Positions 26,231-35,344 of a stretch of 64,000 nucleotides of DNA are shown here, piece by piece. Within the stretch, counting starts at the first letter, position 1; each line of letters starts with the position of its first letter. Below the pieces are notes generated by a model, which saw only the letters and a program-made list of their open reading frames with translations, searched no databases and was not told the origin of the DNA. The DNA is taken from contig QQVP01000037.1 of the NCBI GenBank assembly GCA_003389215.1, positions 62,001 through 126,000 of the forward strand. The letters are read 5' to 3'. This stretch comes from Planctomycetota bacterium (GTDB lineage Bacteria; Planctomycetota; Planctomycetia; Pirellulales; UBA7805). A program made the translations under genes and the position numbers.

Positions 26231-26785
26231 ATGAACTGGAAGATAGTTGGAAAAGCGACCGTCGCGTTGCTCACGATTACAGGGCTTCTCGGGCAACATG
26301 CGATCGCCCTGGCAGGCGATCCGCACTTGCCTGCAGCTCGCGGACAAGCGGGACCTCAAGTTGTCGACATCGAGTTGGCCACCGGCGGCATCTTGCGAGG
26401 TCGCGTCGTCGACGCCCGCGGAGTTCCCCAGGTCGATGCCGAGGTCACGCTGGCGCAGCAACAACGCACCATCGCTTCGACTCGATCGGGCGCGGACGGT
26501 CAATTCACCATGAGTAACTTGAAAGGGGGCACGTATCACGCGGTCACCCAGCATGGGGTCAGCGTGTTTCGATTGTGGGCTCACGAGACGGCCCCGCCTC
26601 GTGCCCCCAGCTCTGTGATGCTCGTGTCCGATGCCAGTATCGTCGCCGGTCAGCATGCTCCGCTGAAGCTTCCGCACGCGCCCCTCAAGGTCTGGTTGGC
26701 CGATCCTTTCGTGATTGCCGGAATCGTTGCCATCGCGACCGCCGTGCCGATCGCCGTCGCGAACAGCCGCGACTCGGAGAGCTAA
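26231..26785 (+). CDS. Tandem secreted paralogue D
   Basis: The 184-residue member has a signal peptide (1-28, ending AIALA). The beta domain contains DIELATGGILRGRVVDARGVP and GADGQFTMSNLKGGTY. The signature RLWAHETAPP is at 114-123, IVAGQHAP near 137-144, a short near-repeat LKLPHAPLK lies in the linker, and the hydrophobic segment (159-177) precedes NSRDSES. AGGAG lies about 10 bases before the chosen ATG. An ATG 12 codons upstream is in frame but would add a hydrophilic stretch before the signal peptide. Confidence 0.75.
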   Translation: MNWKIVGKATVALLTITGLLGQHAIALAGDPHLPAARGQAGPQVVDIELATGGILRGRVVDARGVPQVDAEVTLAQQQRTIASTRSGADGQFTMSNLKGGTYHAVTQHGVSVFRLWAHETAPPRAPSSVMLVSDASIVAGQHAPLKLPHAPLKVWLADPFVIAGIVAIATAVPIAVANSRDSES

Positions 26786-26822
26786 CGGCGCTTGGGCGCT
26801 TCCGCACGCGTGAACTCAGGAT

Positions 26823-27401
26823 ATGCCGAAGGTTTCGGACCACGTCAACGAGACGATGTCGCTAACACACGCAACACGCGCTCTGGCGTTCGCGGCGGTT
26901 CTTATCGTTGTTGCCTCGTGGGAAGCCCGCGCGGATGAATCTACGCAAGTCGCCCAGCGATCCTCGCCCCACGACACGAGGATGTCCGAAACGCCGATCG
27001 GAGATCTGAAGCTGCGCCACGATGGAGTCCTCGAGGGTGTCCTGATCGGGCGCGACGGGGTGCCACGGACTGGCGAGCTGGTAGGGCTGCGGCGACAAGG
27101 GCAGCCGCATGCGTCGGCAACGACCGACAAGCTGGGGCGCTTCTATGTCGCGGGCTTGCCTGGCGGTGTGTACGAGTTTGTCTGCGACGGTTACCGAGGC
27201 GTCTTTCGGATCTGGCCGGACGATGCGGCACCCCCTTCCGCACGCCCGAGATTGCTGATTATGTCGGAGACTTCCGTAACACGGGGACAGCAGGAGTGGG
27301 GACCGTGGTTGGGCAAGCCGACGGTCTTTTCCGCATCGGCGATCGCAGGCGCGGCCGTCGCGCCCATCGTCGTGATTAACGAGCGTCGCACGTCGAGCTA
27401 G
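26823..27401 (+). CDS. Tandem secreted paralogue E (most divergent)
   Basis: The 192-residue member starts 37 bp after paralogue D and is likely cotranscribed with it. The signal peptide is ALAFAAVLIVVASWEARA, so the ATG at 26856 is as plausible as the one at 26823. The beta domain keeps DLKLRHDGVLEGVLIGRDGVP and DKLGRFYVAGLPGGVY. The signature is RIWPDDAAPP (129-138), VTRGQQ follows, and the hydrophobic segment (FSASAIAGAAVAPIVVI) ends in NERRTSS. It is the most divergent of the five, with a basic rather than acidic tail, but keeps the spacing of every landmark. Confidence 0.72.
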   Translation: MPKVSDHVNETMSLTHATRALAFAAVLIVVASWEARADESTQVAQRSSPHDTRMSETPIGDLKLRHDGVLEGVLIGRDGVPRTGELVGLRRQGQPHASATTDKLGRFYVAGLPGGVYEFVCDGYRGVFRIWPDDAAPPSARPRLLIMSETSVTRGQQEWGPWLGKPTVFSASAIAGAAVAPIVVINERRTSS

Positions 27402-27724
27402 AAACGCTTCGATAGCGTCCACGCCAGCCGTCTGTGCGGACCATGTCGCGGCCTACGGCATGAGGGCACGGCGTTCTCTTAAGTCACCTGTCCCGCTGGC
27501 CTTTGCTCGGCAACTGGCGTTGACCCTCCATTGGCGAAATGGTACTAACCCGGCTGCATTTCTGCGGGAGTTTCGCGCGCGCCGGCGTCCCGGCAATTCG
27601 GTGAGAGTTGCTCACAAGTTCGTTATTTTCAAGCCATTAGCTGCCGCCGCGCGTGTCAGCTTCGAGCACGCATTCCGCGCCGACAACCTGTGTTCGACAA
27701 ACTGAGTTGAACGTCGTTAAGCAC
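27402..27724. other. Intergenic gap before the polysaccharide export gene
   Basis: About 320 bp without a supported ORF. It separates the paralogue array from the export operon and may hold that operon's promoter; I saw no clear match. Confidence 0.35.
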
Positions 27725-28864
27725 ATGAACTGCACGTCGATCCAAGCTCCGCAACAAAAGGCCGCCTTGTGGTGGTTGTTGGGATGCCTTGCCTTGCCGC
27801 TCTTGACGACAAGCACGGGCTGTGCGGGTCGCCTTGTCTACGCCCGCGACTTACCATCGCAGTACGTGGCACCCCCGGTGGCCAATGCCCAGACGGTTGA
27901 CCTTTCACGTCTTGCGTCGGTCGCGGTGAGCAGCGAACTGATCGAGCCAGGCGACGTCGTGGAAGTGACGCTCGGTTCCGGCGCCGCCGATCGAAATACG
28001 ATCACGGTTCCGGTCCGGGTCGTTGAAGACGGTACGGTCAACGTCCCGCTCGTGGGGCAAGTCGCTATCGCGGGCCTCGAGCTGGAGGGCGCCGAACAGG
28101 CCATTCGGGTCGCCGCGGTGACTCGCGGGATCTTTCGCAATCCGCTCGTGACCGTTCTGATCGACCGCAAGGGTTCGAATCGCGTGACAGTCTTGGGAGC
28201 GGTCAATCAGCCGGGTCCCAAGGAGCTTCCGCGTAGCCAAAGTGATCTGCTGAACTTGTTGGTGGCCGCCGGAGGGCTGAGCGACGAGGCAGGCACCGTC
28301 GTGGAAATCCGGCGGCCGGCCCGTCGCGTCGATTCCGGCTTCCAACGTCGAAGCTTGCCGCCCCGCGAGGCGACAGCCGTGGGAGCCCAGCCCGCGAGCC
28401 ACATCGAACCGGTGGGCGGGTACGTTCCTGCACAGAGTTTTCGCATCGACCTCGTGGCCGCCACCCATACTGGCCAAGGCGCGACGCTCGTTGACGACGG
28501 CGACGTCGTGATGGTGATGAAGCGAGACCCTCAGCCGATCCACGTCATGGGATTGGTGATGCGACCCAATCAGTACGAGATGCCGGTCAATCGCGAACTT
28601 CGGGTGCTGGACTGTCTGGCGATGGCCGGCGGGGTCAAGTCGCCGGTGGCGGACAAGATCTTCGTCATTCGTCGAATTCCGGGCGAGGCCGAGCCGCTCG
28701 TGATCCAAGTTAGCCTGAGTGCCGCGAAGCGTAACGGTCGCGAGAATATTCGGCTCGCGCCGGGCGATACCGTCAGTGTCGAACAGACCCCGGTGACCGT
28801 CCTCTTGGACGCGATCAAGAGTTTCATTCGCATCGGCGTCAACGGCAGCGCCCGAATCTTCTAG
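27725..28864 (+). CDS. Polysaccharide export lipoprotein, Wza-like (SLBB domains)
   Basis: The 379-residue protein has a signal sequence ending in a lipobox-like TTSTGC (Cys33), so it is probably lipidated and outer-membrane associated. A Poly_export domain follows (ELIEPGDVVEVTLGS ... TVNVPLVGQVAIAGL). Two SLBB-type beta-grasp domains come next (NRVTVLGAVNQPGPKELP and PIHVMGLVMRPNQYEMP). This is the Wza/OPX layout that forms the export channel for exopolysaccharide. Its stop is one base before the GTG of the tyrosine kinase gene, indicating one operon. The ATG at 27725 was chosen because it begins the signal sequence. Confidence 0.88.
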   Translation: MNCTSIQAPQQKAALWWLLGCLALPLLTTSTGCAGRLVYARDLPSQYVAPPVANAQTVDLSRLASVAVSSELIEPGDVVEVTLGSGAADRNTITVPVRVVEDGTVNVPLVGQVAIAGLELEGAEQAIRVAAVTRGIFRNPLVTVLIDRKGSNRVTVLGAVNQPGPKELPRSQSDLLNLLVAAGGLSDEAGTVVEIRRPARRVDSGFQRRSLPPREATAVGAQPASHIEPVGGYVPAQSFRIDLVAATHTGQGATLVDDGDVVMVMKRDPQPIHVMGLVMRPNQYEMPVNRELRVLDCLAMAGGVKSPVADKIFVIRRIPGEAEPLVIQVSLSAAKRNGRENIRLAPGDTVSVEQTPVTVLLDAIKSFIRIGVNGSARIF

Positions 28865-28865
28865 C

Positions 28866-31271
28866 GTGAACCAACCAATGTCACACGCACCCGACAAACT
28901 CGACCTCGAAGCGATCGGCACACTCGACGATCCGTCGGTGTCGCATATCGTGCATCATGTCGTGCAGTTTCTGCGAGTGGTGCGGTCACGGATCAACATT
29001 CTCATCATTGCAATTGTCGTGTCGTCGTTGTTGGGAGGTCTCTACTATGCGACCGCCACCCGCTATTTTCAGGCCAACGCCTCGGTGCTGATCATTCGCA
29101 ACGGCGGCAGTGAAGGATCCTCGTCGATGGGCATTGACGGCGAGAACCGTCGCTACATGCCCACGCACGAACAACTGCTCAAGAGTGCGGTCGTGCTCAG
29201 CGGGGTTCGCCAGTTGGTCGAACCGTCGCACCAGGTCGACTTTCAGGGTACTCGCGGACCTGGCGTGGGCGTTCTTGCGAGCAATATCTCGGTGAGCACG
29301 GCGAAGGGTACGAACATTATCCATGTTCGGTATCAGTCGAAGGACCCCGATGCCGCGGAGGCCGTGCTGAACTCCCTGCTGACTTCCTATAAGAACTTTA
29401 TCAAGAGCACTCATGGCAGAACGGCGGAAGACGTGATGGAGGTGCTTCAGCAGGAGAAGATCCAGCTGAAAGGCGAGATCGATCGCAAGAAGGAGCGGTT
29501 GCTCGAGGCGCAAAGACGTTTCGGCGACTTTACGAATGGGGGCGAAACGGATCACGTCCACCCGCTTGTCGAACGGGCCCTGGCGCTCCACACCGAACTG
29601 ACCGTCGCCGAGACGGAGCGAATCAAGCACCAGGCGGCACTCGAGTCGATTCGCGCCGCCATTCATAGCGGGGCCGACCTTAATCAGTTTCTCATGTCGG
29701 CCGAGCAGTCGGTCGGCAGAAGCGTCTTGATGACCGCACTGGGCATCAACGATCGCGATGTCGTCGGACACACCAATCTGGAACGGACGCTGCTGCAAGA
29801 CCGGGCGACGGTCCAGGGTCTCTTGGAGAACCTGGGGCCCAATCATCCGCGCGTCAAGGAGATGACCGAGAAGATCCGGATGACCGAACGGCATCTTGCC
29901 GAATATGGCGAACGGATTCGTGCACAAGTCGGGACGCTGCAGTCGACGACATTCGGTCCGACCTTGACGCACATGATGGAGCAGGCCCTGGCGAGTGCCT
30001 GGCATCGCGAGAATCAGCTGCGCGCCGCCTTCGCGGAAGCCAAGGAGGACGCGGTCCGGCTCAACCGCGACCTGCATGAGATCCAGTTCCTGGAACGAGA
30101 GATCGGGCAACTGAGCAATCTCTACGGGGCGTTGGCCGACCGCATCGCGAGCGTCGACCTGGCGAAAGACCAGGGCGATATCCGGTCTGAGATCATCAAG
30201 GAGCCGGCTGCCTCGCGCGTGCCGGTGTCGCCTCGACTCAAGACGGTGGCTGCCGCTTGCCTGTTCAGTGGGCTGGTAATCGGTGGCGTGGTGATCTTCG
30301 TGCTCGACACGCTGGACGACCGTTTTCGCTCGCCCGAGGACGTGACCATGCGGCTGGGAGCACCGACGTTGGCGATGGTCGCACAGCTCGACATGACCCA
30401 TCAAACCGGTGTGGAGGCCGTTCACACCCACGTCGATCCGAATTCGCCCGAATGCGAGGCATTCCGAACGCTCCGCACGGCCTTAAGCTTCAATCCGGAG
30501 GAAACGCAGCGCCTTGTGGTGTCCAGTGCCGAGCCTGGAGACGGCAAGACGACGGTCCTCTCGAATCTGGGGACCTCGATTGCCCAGTCGGGCAAGAAGG
30601 TGCTCATGATCGACGCCGACCTGCGCCGTCCAGGCCTCACCGCGCTGTTCGCACTCAAGAGGGAGCACGGACTGTCGGACGTACTCAACGCTCCGGAGCC
30701 CGTCGAGGAAGTGGCAACTCGCTACGTCCGCGGAACGGGGATTCCGGATCTGGACGTCCTGCCTTCCGGCCCCAGACGTCCGAATCCGGCAGAGTTGCTC
30801 ACGAGCCGGCGGCTGGCCGACCTGCTGGCCTGGGCGGAAACGCATTACGACCAGATCTTGGTCGACAGCCCGCCCGTTCTGGCCGCCAGCGACGTCATGG
30901 TGATTGGCCGGATCGTCGACGGTCTGGTTCTAGTCATCAACCCGGCCAAGAATCGGCGACGTCTCGTGACCCGCGCTTACGAGAGTCTCCGCACCATGGG
31001 CGTCACGGTTTTGGGAATTGTCGCGAACCGAATCGACCAAGACCAATCGAAGGGCTATGGTTACGGCTATGGTTACACGTACTCCTACAACTACGGCGGC
31101 AGCGACGAGGAGACGCATCATGTCGAGGAGCCGCTTCCCCACGCTGAATCTCCCGAGCTTGCCGCGCCAGGTTCCGTTTCGTTCGAGTTGGACTCGACCG
31201 CACCGTGGCCGCCCCAAACACAGCAACAGGTAGTCCACGACGGCACCACCGTCCCGAGGAAAGTGGCCTGA
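28866..31271 (+). CDS. Polysaccharide copolymerase/tyrosine autokinase (Wzc-like BY-kinase)
   Basis: The 801-residue inner-membrane protein has a Wzz domain with transmembrane helices at about 42-62 and 458-480 flanking a long periplasmic coiled-coil-rich region. The cytoplasmic BY-kinase domain follows, with Walker A GDGKTT (558-563), Walker A' DADLRRP (from 583) and Walker B ILVDSPP (Asp667). The C-terminal tyrosine cluster is a striking GYGYGYGYTYSYNY at about 730-743, the autophosphorylation tail. Wzc proteins control chain length and export through cycles of phosphorylation, reversed by CpsB/Wzb-type phosphatases. The GTG at 28866 directly follows the wza-like stop; an ATG lies 12 bases later. 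Confidence 0.92.
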   Translation: MNQPMSHAPDKLDLEAIGTLDDPSVSHIVHHVVQFLRVVRSRINILIIAIVVSSLLGGLYYATATRYFQANASVLIIRNGGSEGSSSMGIDGENRRYMPTHEQLLKSAVVLSGVRQLVEPSHQVDFQGTRGPGVGVLASNISVSTAKGTNIIHVRYQSKDPDAAEAVLNSLLTSYKNFIKSTHGRTAEDVMEVLQQEKIQLKGEIDRKKERLLEAQRRFGDFTNGGETDHVHPLVERALALHTELTVAETERIKHQAALESIRAAIHSGADLNQFLMSAEQSVGRSVLMTALGINDRDVVGHTNLERTLLQDRATVQGLLENLGPNHPRVKEMTEKIRMTERHLAEYGERIRAQVGTLQSTTFGPTLTHMMEQALASAWHRENQLRAAFAEAKEDAVRLNRDLHEIQFLEREIGQLSNLYGALADRIASVDLAKDQGDIRSEIIKEPAASRVPVSPRLKTVAAACLFSGLVIGGVVIFVLDTLDDRFRSPEDVTMRLGAPTLAMVAQLDMTHQTGVEAVHTHVDPNSPECEAFRTLRTALSFNPEETQRLVVSSAEPGDGKTTVLSNLGTSIAQSGKKVLMIDADLRRPGLTALFALKREHGLSDVLNAPEPVEEVATRYVRGTGIPDLDVLPSGPRRPNPAELLTSRRLADLLAWAETHYDQILVDSPPVLAASDVMVIGRIVDGLVLVINPAKNRRRLVTRAYESLRTMGVTVLGIVANRIDQDQSKGYGYGYGYTYSYNYGGSDEETHHVEEPLPHAESPELAAPGSVSFELDSTAPWPPQTQQQVVHDGTTVPRKVA

Positions 31272-31307
31272 TGCCAGGTTGCTCCGAGCTAAGGAAATCT
31301 CCAGCGG

Positions 31308-34028
31308 ATGTCCTCCAATTCGCGGTTCGATTCGGGAAGTCTCGTCCACCAGCTCGACCGCGTTGTCGACGCGGGATTCCTGGCCGTACTCTTCGTGGCA
31401 CCGTACGTCATGGGCGGTCGCCATCCGATTGGACGCTTGGTGTTCGTCGGGCTGGCGGTCGCAATTGCCGTGGCCTGGTCCGCACGCCAGTGCCTTGCAC
31501 CAAAACACCGTTGGGTGCACTCGCCCGCTCAGTGGGTTTTGGGGGGCGGCGTTCTGATCTGTCTCGCGCAGCTGGTGCCGTGGCCGGCGGCGTGGATCGA
31601 GCGGCTCTCGCCTCAGATTGGCGTCGTGTTGCCGTCCGCCGCGCAGACCCCCGCCACGGACTTCTTTCTGCCATGGTCTCGTCTCAGCCTCGTACCGGCG
31701 GAGACGCTTGGCGGGCTGGTCATGTTCGTGGCCTACGGACTCCTGTTCCTGGTGGCCTGTCAGCGAATTCACTCCCTCGGAGATGTCGAGCGATTCCTCA
31801 AGTGGATCGCCGGGTCGGCCATTCTGATGGCCGTGGTCGGACTCCTCCAGTATCTGGCCGGTAACGGCAAGTTCCTTTGGATCTACGATCACCCGTACCG
31901 AAATCCGGACCTCCACGTCTTAGGGAGTTTCGTCAACCGGAACCACTTCGCCCACTTTCTCGCGCTCGGTATCGGGCCTCTGATCTGGTGGGTGATCACA
32001 AAGCTGAATCAAGACGAGCACGGCGCGCAAGCTCGGGATCGATTCGCCGCGAACCGGTCCCGCTCGACCGGTTCATCCCTCGTCCTACCGCTACTGATGC
32101 TGGCCCTGGGGGTTGTGCTATTTGCAGGGTTGATGTCGCTGTCTCGCGGAGGTGCCGTTGCCATTGCCGCGGCCATCTGCGTGTCCTGCATCTTTCTCGC
32201 ACGGGCATCGCTCCTCAAACTGCGCTACTGTCTGTGGGGAGCCGGCGCGGCGGCTCTGATTCTCGGCGCCCTGATGATTCACGGATTGGATGCCGTCGAA
32301 GGACGACTTGACGACTTGACTGCCGGATCGATTGACGAGCTCGACACCAAACAGATACGGCGACTGCTATGGAAGGCCAACATGGCAGCCTTTGTTGACC
32401 ACCCGTGGCTCGGAATTGGTGTCGGTACTCATCGCTACTTCTATCCGCTCTACCTGACGCAGTATTTCGACAAGGATTTTACGCACGCGGAGAGCGGATA
32501 CTTGCAGATTGCCAGTGAAACGGGCGTTGCCGGGCTCGTGCTCTTGTTGAGTGCTCTGGGGCTCATTCTCATGAGCGCCGCGCGACTGTTCTTCCTGCCC
32601 GGGGAAGCGAGACATCGTCATGGGCACCATGGCGAAGCGGGTGGTCGAACGCGATACCTGGCCTGTTCCGCAGCCGTGGTAGCGGGGTTGGCGGCCAGCA
32701 TCGTGCACTCCGTGGCAGACTTCGTTTGGTACATTCCCGCCTGCATCGCGGTGACGGTCATGCTGATTGCCTGCCTGGTACGCATGTGCCAGCTATGGAA
32801 AGCGGAAACGTCCGCTCACGAGCGACCGCACGTGGGGCCGAGTCGGAAAGTTGGGGTCGCCCTGCTCAGCGTCAGTGTCCTCGTCGGAGGCAGTCTCGTT
32901 TACAATCGGGTCGGGCCCGCCCTGGCGGCACCTTCCTGGGATCGCTATCTGCACGCTTCCGTGATTGTCGGAGAGAAGCGGCAGGACGAGTTCTTGCTGG
33001 CCCCGGTTCAGACGAGCGGCGAGCTCGCGGCGCAAACCGAGGCCATGATCCGCCACCTCGAATCCGTCGTGCGCTACGATCGACATCATGTCCGAGCGCA
33101 TCTGCGCTTAGCCGGCCTTTACCTGCGGAGGTTCGAACAGCTGCAAATGGCCTCCGACAATGCCATGAGCCTGAATCAGCTGGGCGAGGCGGCGATCGCG
33201 TCGCAATTCGCATCCCGTAGCGAGCTCGACGCCTGGCTCGATCGAGCCGTGGGGCCGAACCGGGTGAAGTTTGACCAAGCGCTTTGGCACGTGCGTCGCG
33301 GTCTCGCCCTTTGCCCCTTGCAAGGCGAAGGCTACGTTTACCTCTCGGAGCTTTGTTTCCTGAACGGGGGCGACCGGGCCCGCAAGACCGCCCACGTCCA
33401 ACAAGCGCTTCGTGTGCGTCCAGGTGGCGAGGGCGTCCTCTTTGCGGCGGGCAAGGACGCGATGCTCCTCGGCGATTTCGACTCGGCCGTCGAATACTGG
33501 CGCCGTTGCTACCATAAGGATGGCCGTTACAAGCGGCAGCTTGTCGACCTGCTTTCGTCGCTCGTTCCCATCGAGTTCTTCATCGAAGTGTTCGAGCCGC
33601 AATTCGGTGACTGGCCGATGCTGCTTAGTCATTTCCTGGCGACGATGTCGCCGGAGCAGCAGCAACGGTTCTCCAACCACTTTGCTCGGCACGGACTCCG
33701 GGATATTAGCAAACTGCAAGGGGATGACCTGACCGACCGCTGGCTGTCATTGAGGGCTATGCATGCGAGAATGAAACAGATTCCCGAAGCCCTCTACTGT
33801 AGTCGCAAGGCCTTTGAGAGCGCGCCCCACGAGAAGCGGGTTCGTCGCGTCTTGGGCGAGGACTTGCTGACCGCCGAGCAGTTCGAAGAAGCCGTTGTCC
33901 ATCTGCGCTGGGTCGAAGATCGAACTCAGGACGACGCCCAGCTACGTGCCTTGTTGGAACGAGCGATTCGCGGACGCGCACGTCAAGTGAGCGACACCGA
34001 ACCCGGGCAACGCAGCCCGCGACACTAG
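31308..34028 (+). CDS. O-antigen ligase/polymerase-family membrane protein with C-terminal TPR region
   Basis: The 906-residue protein has about 12 hydrophobic segments in residues 1-530. The O-antigen ligase (Wzy_C) landmark GSFVNRNHFAHFLALG precedes a large periplasmic loop, and a second landmark is HPWLGIGVGTHRYFYP. The remaining ~370 residues are soluble helical repeats of TPR type (RGLALCPLQGEGYVYLSEL, then KDAMLLGDFDSAVEYWRRC). It follows the kinase by 36 bp and completes the plus-strand export operon. It may ligate or polymerise the glycan. A second Wzy-like protein lies at 39.9 kb, so one may be the polymerase and the other a ligase. Confidence 0.82.
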   Translation: MSSNSRFDSGSLVHQLDRVVDAGFLAVLFVAPYVMGGRHPIGRLVFVGLAVAIAVAWSARQCLAPKHRWVHSPAQWVLGGGVLICLAQLVPWPAAWIERLSPQIGVVLPSAAQTPATDFFLPWSRLSLVPAETLGGLVMFVAYGLLFLVACQRIHSLGDVERFLKWIAGSAILMAVVGLLQYLAGNGKFLWIYDHPYRNPDLHVLGSFVNRNHFAHFLALGIGPLIWWVITKLNQDEHGAQARDRFAANRSRSTGSSLVLPLLMLALGVVLFAGLMSLSRGGAVAIAAAICVSCIFLARASLLKLRYCLWGAGAAALILGALMIHGLDAVEGRLDDLTAGSIDELDTKQIRRLLWKANMAAFVDHPWLGIGVGTHRYFYPLYLTQYFDKDFTHAESGYLQIASETGVAGLVLLLSALGLILMSAARLFFLPGEARHRHGHHGEAGGRTRYLACSAAVVAGLAASIVHSVADFVWYIPACIAVTVMLIACLVRMCQLWKAETSAHERPHVGPSRKVGVALLSVSVLVGGSLVYNRVGPALAAPSWDRYLHASVIVGEKRQDEFLLAPVQTSGELAAQTEAMIRHLESVVRYDRHHVRAHLRLAGLYLRRFEQLQMASDNAMSLNQLGEAAIASQFASRSELDAWLDRAVGPNRVKFDQALWHVRRGLALCPLQGEGYVYLSELCFLNGGDRARKTAHVQQALRVRPGGEGVLFAAGKDAMLLGDFDSAVEYWRRCYHKDGRYKRQLVDLLSSLVPIEFFIEVFEPQFGDWPMLLSHFLATMSPEQQQRFSNHFARHGLRDISKLQGDDLTDRWLSLRAMHARMKQIPEALYCSRKAFESAPHEKRVRRVLGEDLLTAEQFEEAVVHLRWVEDRTQDDAQLRALLERAIRGRARQVSDTEPGQRSPRH

Positions 34029-34048
34029 TCAGGCAGCAGTCAGGCAGC
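34027..34048. repeat. 11-bp perfect tandem duplication at convergent stop codons
   Basis: AGTCAGGCAGC is repeated twice exactly. The first copy overlaps the TAG of the plus-strand ligase gene (34026-34028), and the second overlaps the stop codon of the minus-strand glycosyltransferase (34040-34042). Confidence 0.85.
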
Positions 34049-35290
34049 GCGTCGGTTCTCAACGTGCGAACCAGTGTCAGCCAGGCTCTCGACGAGACTC
34101 GCCAACTGCGGCAGGATCTGGGTGTCGCAGTAGCCGTCGCGGTAAGCCAACCGTGAGGCGGCCTGCAGTCGTTCACATTCTCTTGGGTCCGAGTGCAGCT
34201 CGGTGAGCGTCGACGCCACTTTCGCGACATCTCCGTTGCGCAGACTCCTCCCACAACCGAAGCGCGCGATCGCTTCGTCTACATTGGTTCGAACCGGACC
34301 AATGTAGAGCACGGGCAGGCCGGCCGCCAAATAGGTGTAGAGCTTGCTGGGGCTCATGACGCCGCGAGCGGACTCTCGAAGCGTGATGAGCGCCAGGGCC
34401 GCCGACTGAAGTAGCGCGGACAGACAGGATGTCGAAACGTAGTCGTGAAAATGGAAGTTGTCCAGGCGCGCCTGACGGACTGCCTTCTCAAGTTGAAGAC
34501 GCCGCTGGCCCCCGCCCACGAACAGGAACGTGATCTTCTTGTCCGTGAGTCGACCGGCAGCCTCGAAGACGGACTCGAATTCGTGTCCGCGTCCGGCATT
34601 GCCCTGGTAGAGCACCACAAACTGACTCGGGTCCGCGAAGAGTGGTTTCAGCTCGGCATCCAATTCACCGGCGGTTGACTGGAGACGCCCGGCGCTTTCC
34701 CAGTTGGGAATAACGCGGAGCGGAAGTTGATTGCCCGGTCCTTCGTATCGCTCCCGGAGCCGTTCGCGCATCGCCTCGTCGAGACATACGATTTCGTCGA
34801 CCCGTGCGAAAAGGCGGCGGTTGTACCATTGCAGAGCCCGGCTGATGACACCGTCAGGCGAGATCGCGCCGACGGCCTCAAGAACCTCTGGGTAAAGATC
34901 CATATTCCAGAGAATCACGCGCGAACCGCGTAGCATGCGGTTCAAGACGGCCAGAGAGACAAGCCAGGGAGGTGTCGTCAGCACGATGACCACATCGGGT
35001 CGTGATCGACGAAACAACAAGTAGGCGGCACCGAGCAGATAGGCCGAGAAATCGAGTAGGGTCGTGAGCACGTTGCGACGACCAAGTCGCGGCGTCCAGG
35101 TTCGTACGACATCGACGTGCTGACTCGCGGCTTCCGGTTCTGCAGGCTGCGTCGGGGCATAGCCGTCGCTGCCTGCAATGACGCTCACGCCATGACCCCG
35201 ACGCACAAGTTCTTCGGCCAGATCGCTGGCCAATCGACCGGTCGGAGCCAGATCAGGCGGATAGTATCGGTTCAGGATGGTGACGCGCAT
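34040..35290 (-). CDS. Glycosyltransferase family 4 (WbuB-like)
   Basis: The 416-residue GT-B enzyme has an N-terminal acceptor domain (ILNRYYPPDLAPTGRLASDL, a glycine/basic loop common in WbuB-type transferases) and a C-terminal nucleotide-sugar domain. The latter contains FVVLYQGNAGRGHEFESV and SPSKLYTYLAAGLPVLYIG. WbuB/WcaI-like enzymes add sugars to undecaprenyl-linked intermediates at the cytoplasmic face. It is the last gene of the minus-strand block and converges with the ligase gene. The sugar specificity is not readable. Confidence 0.85.
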   Translation of the reverse strand: MRVTILNRYYPPDLAPTGRLASDLAEELVRRGHGVSVIAGSDGYAPTQPAEPEAASQHVDVVRTWTPRLGRRNVLTTLLDFSAYLLGAAYLLFRRSRPDVVIVLTTPPWLVSLAVLNRMLRGSRVILWNMDLYPEVLEAVGAISPDGVISRALQWYNRRLFARVDEIVCLDEAMRERLRERYEGPGNQLPLRVIPNWESAGRLQSTAGELDAELKPLFADPSQFVVLYQGNAGRGHEFESVFEAAGRLTDKKITFLFVGGGQRRLQLEKAVRQARLDNFHFHDYVSTSCLSALLQSAALALITLRESARGVMSPSKLYTYLAAGLPVLYIGPVRTNVDEAIARFGCGRSLRNGDVAKVASTLTELHSDPRECERLQAASRLAYRDGYCDTQILPQLASLVESLADTGSHVENRRAA

Positions 35291-35344
35291 GTGCCGCTCG
35301 CACGAGATGCAGGCGCCCCGTCAGGGACGGCGAAGCTGTGACGA

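Noticed and set aside
28986-30431. 481-residue minus-strand frame opposite the tyrosine kinase
   Set aside because: It mirrors the Wzc gene, which has full Walker motifs; no start context or family motif was seen.
34027-34048. 11-bp repeat as a transposon target duplication
   Set aside because: The copies are adjacent with nothing between them.
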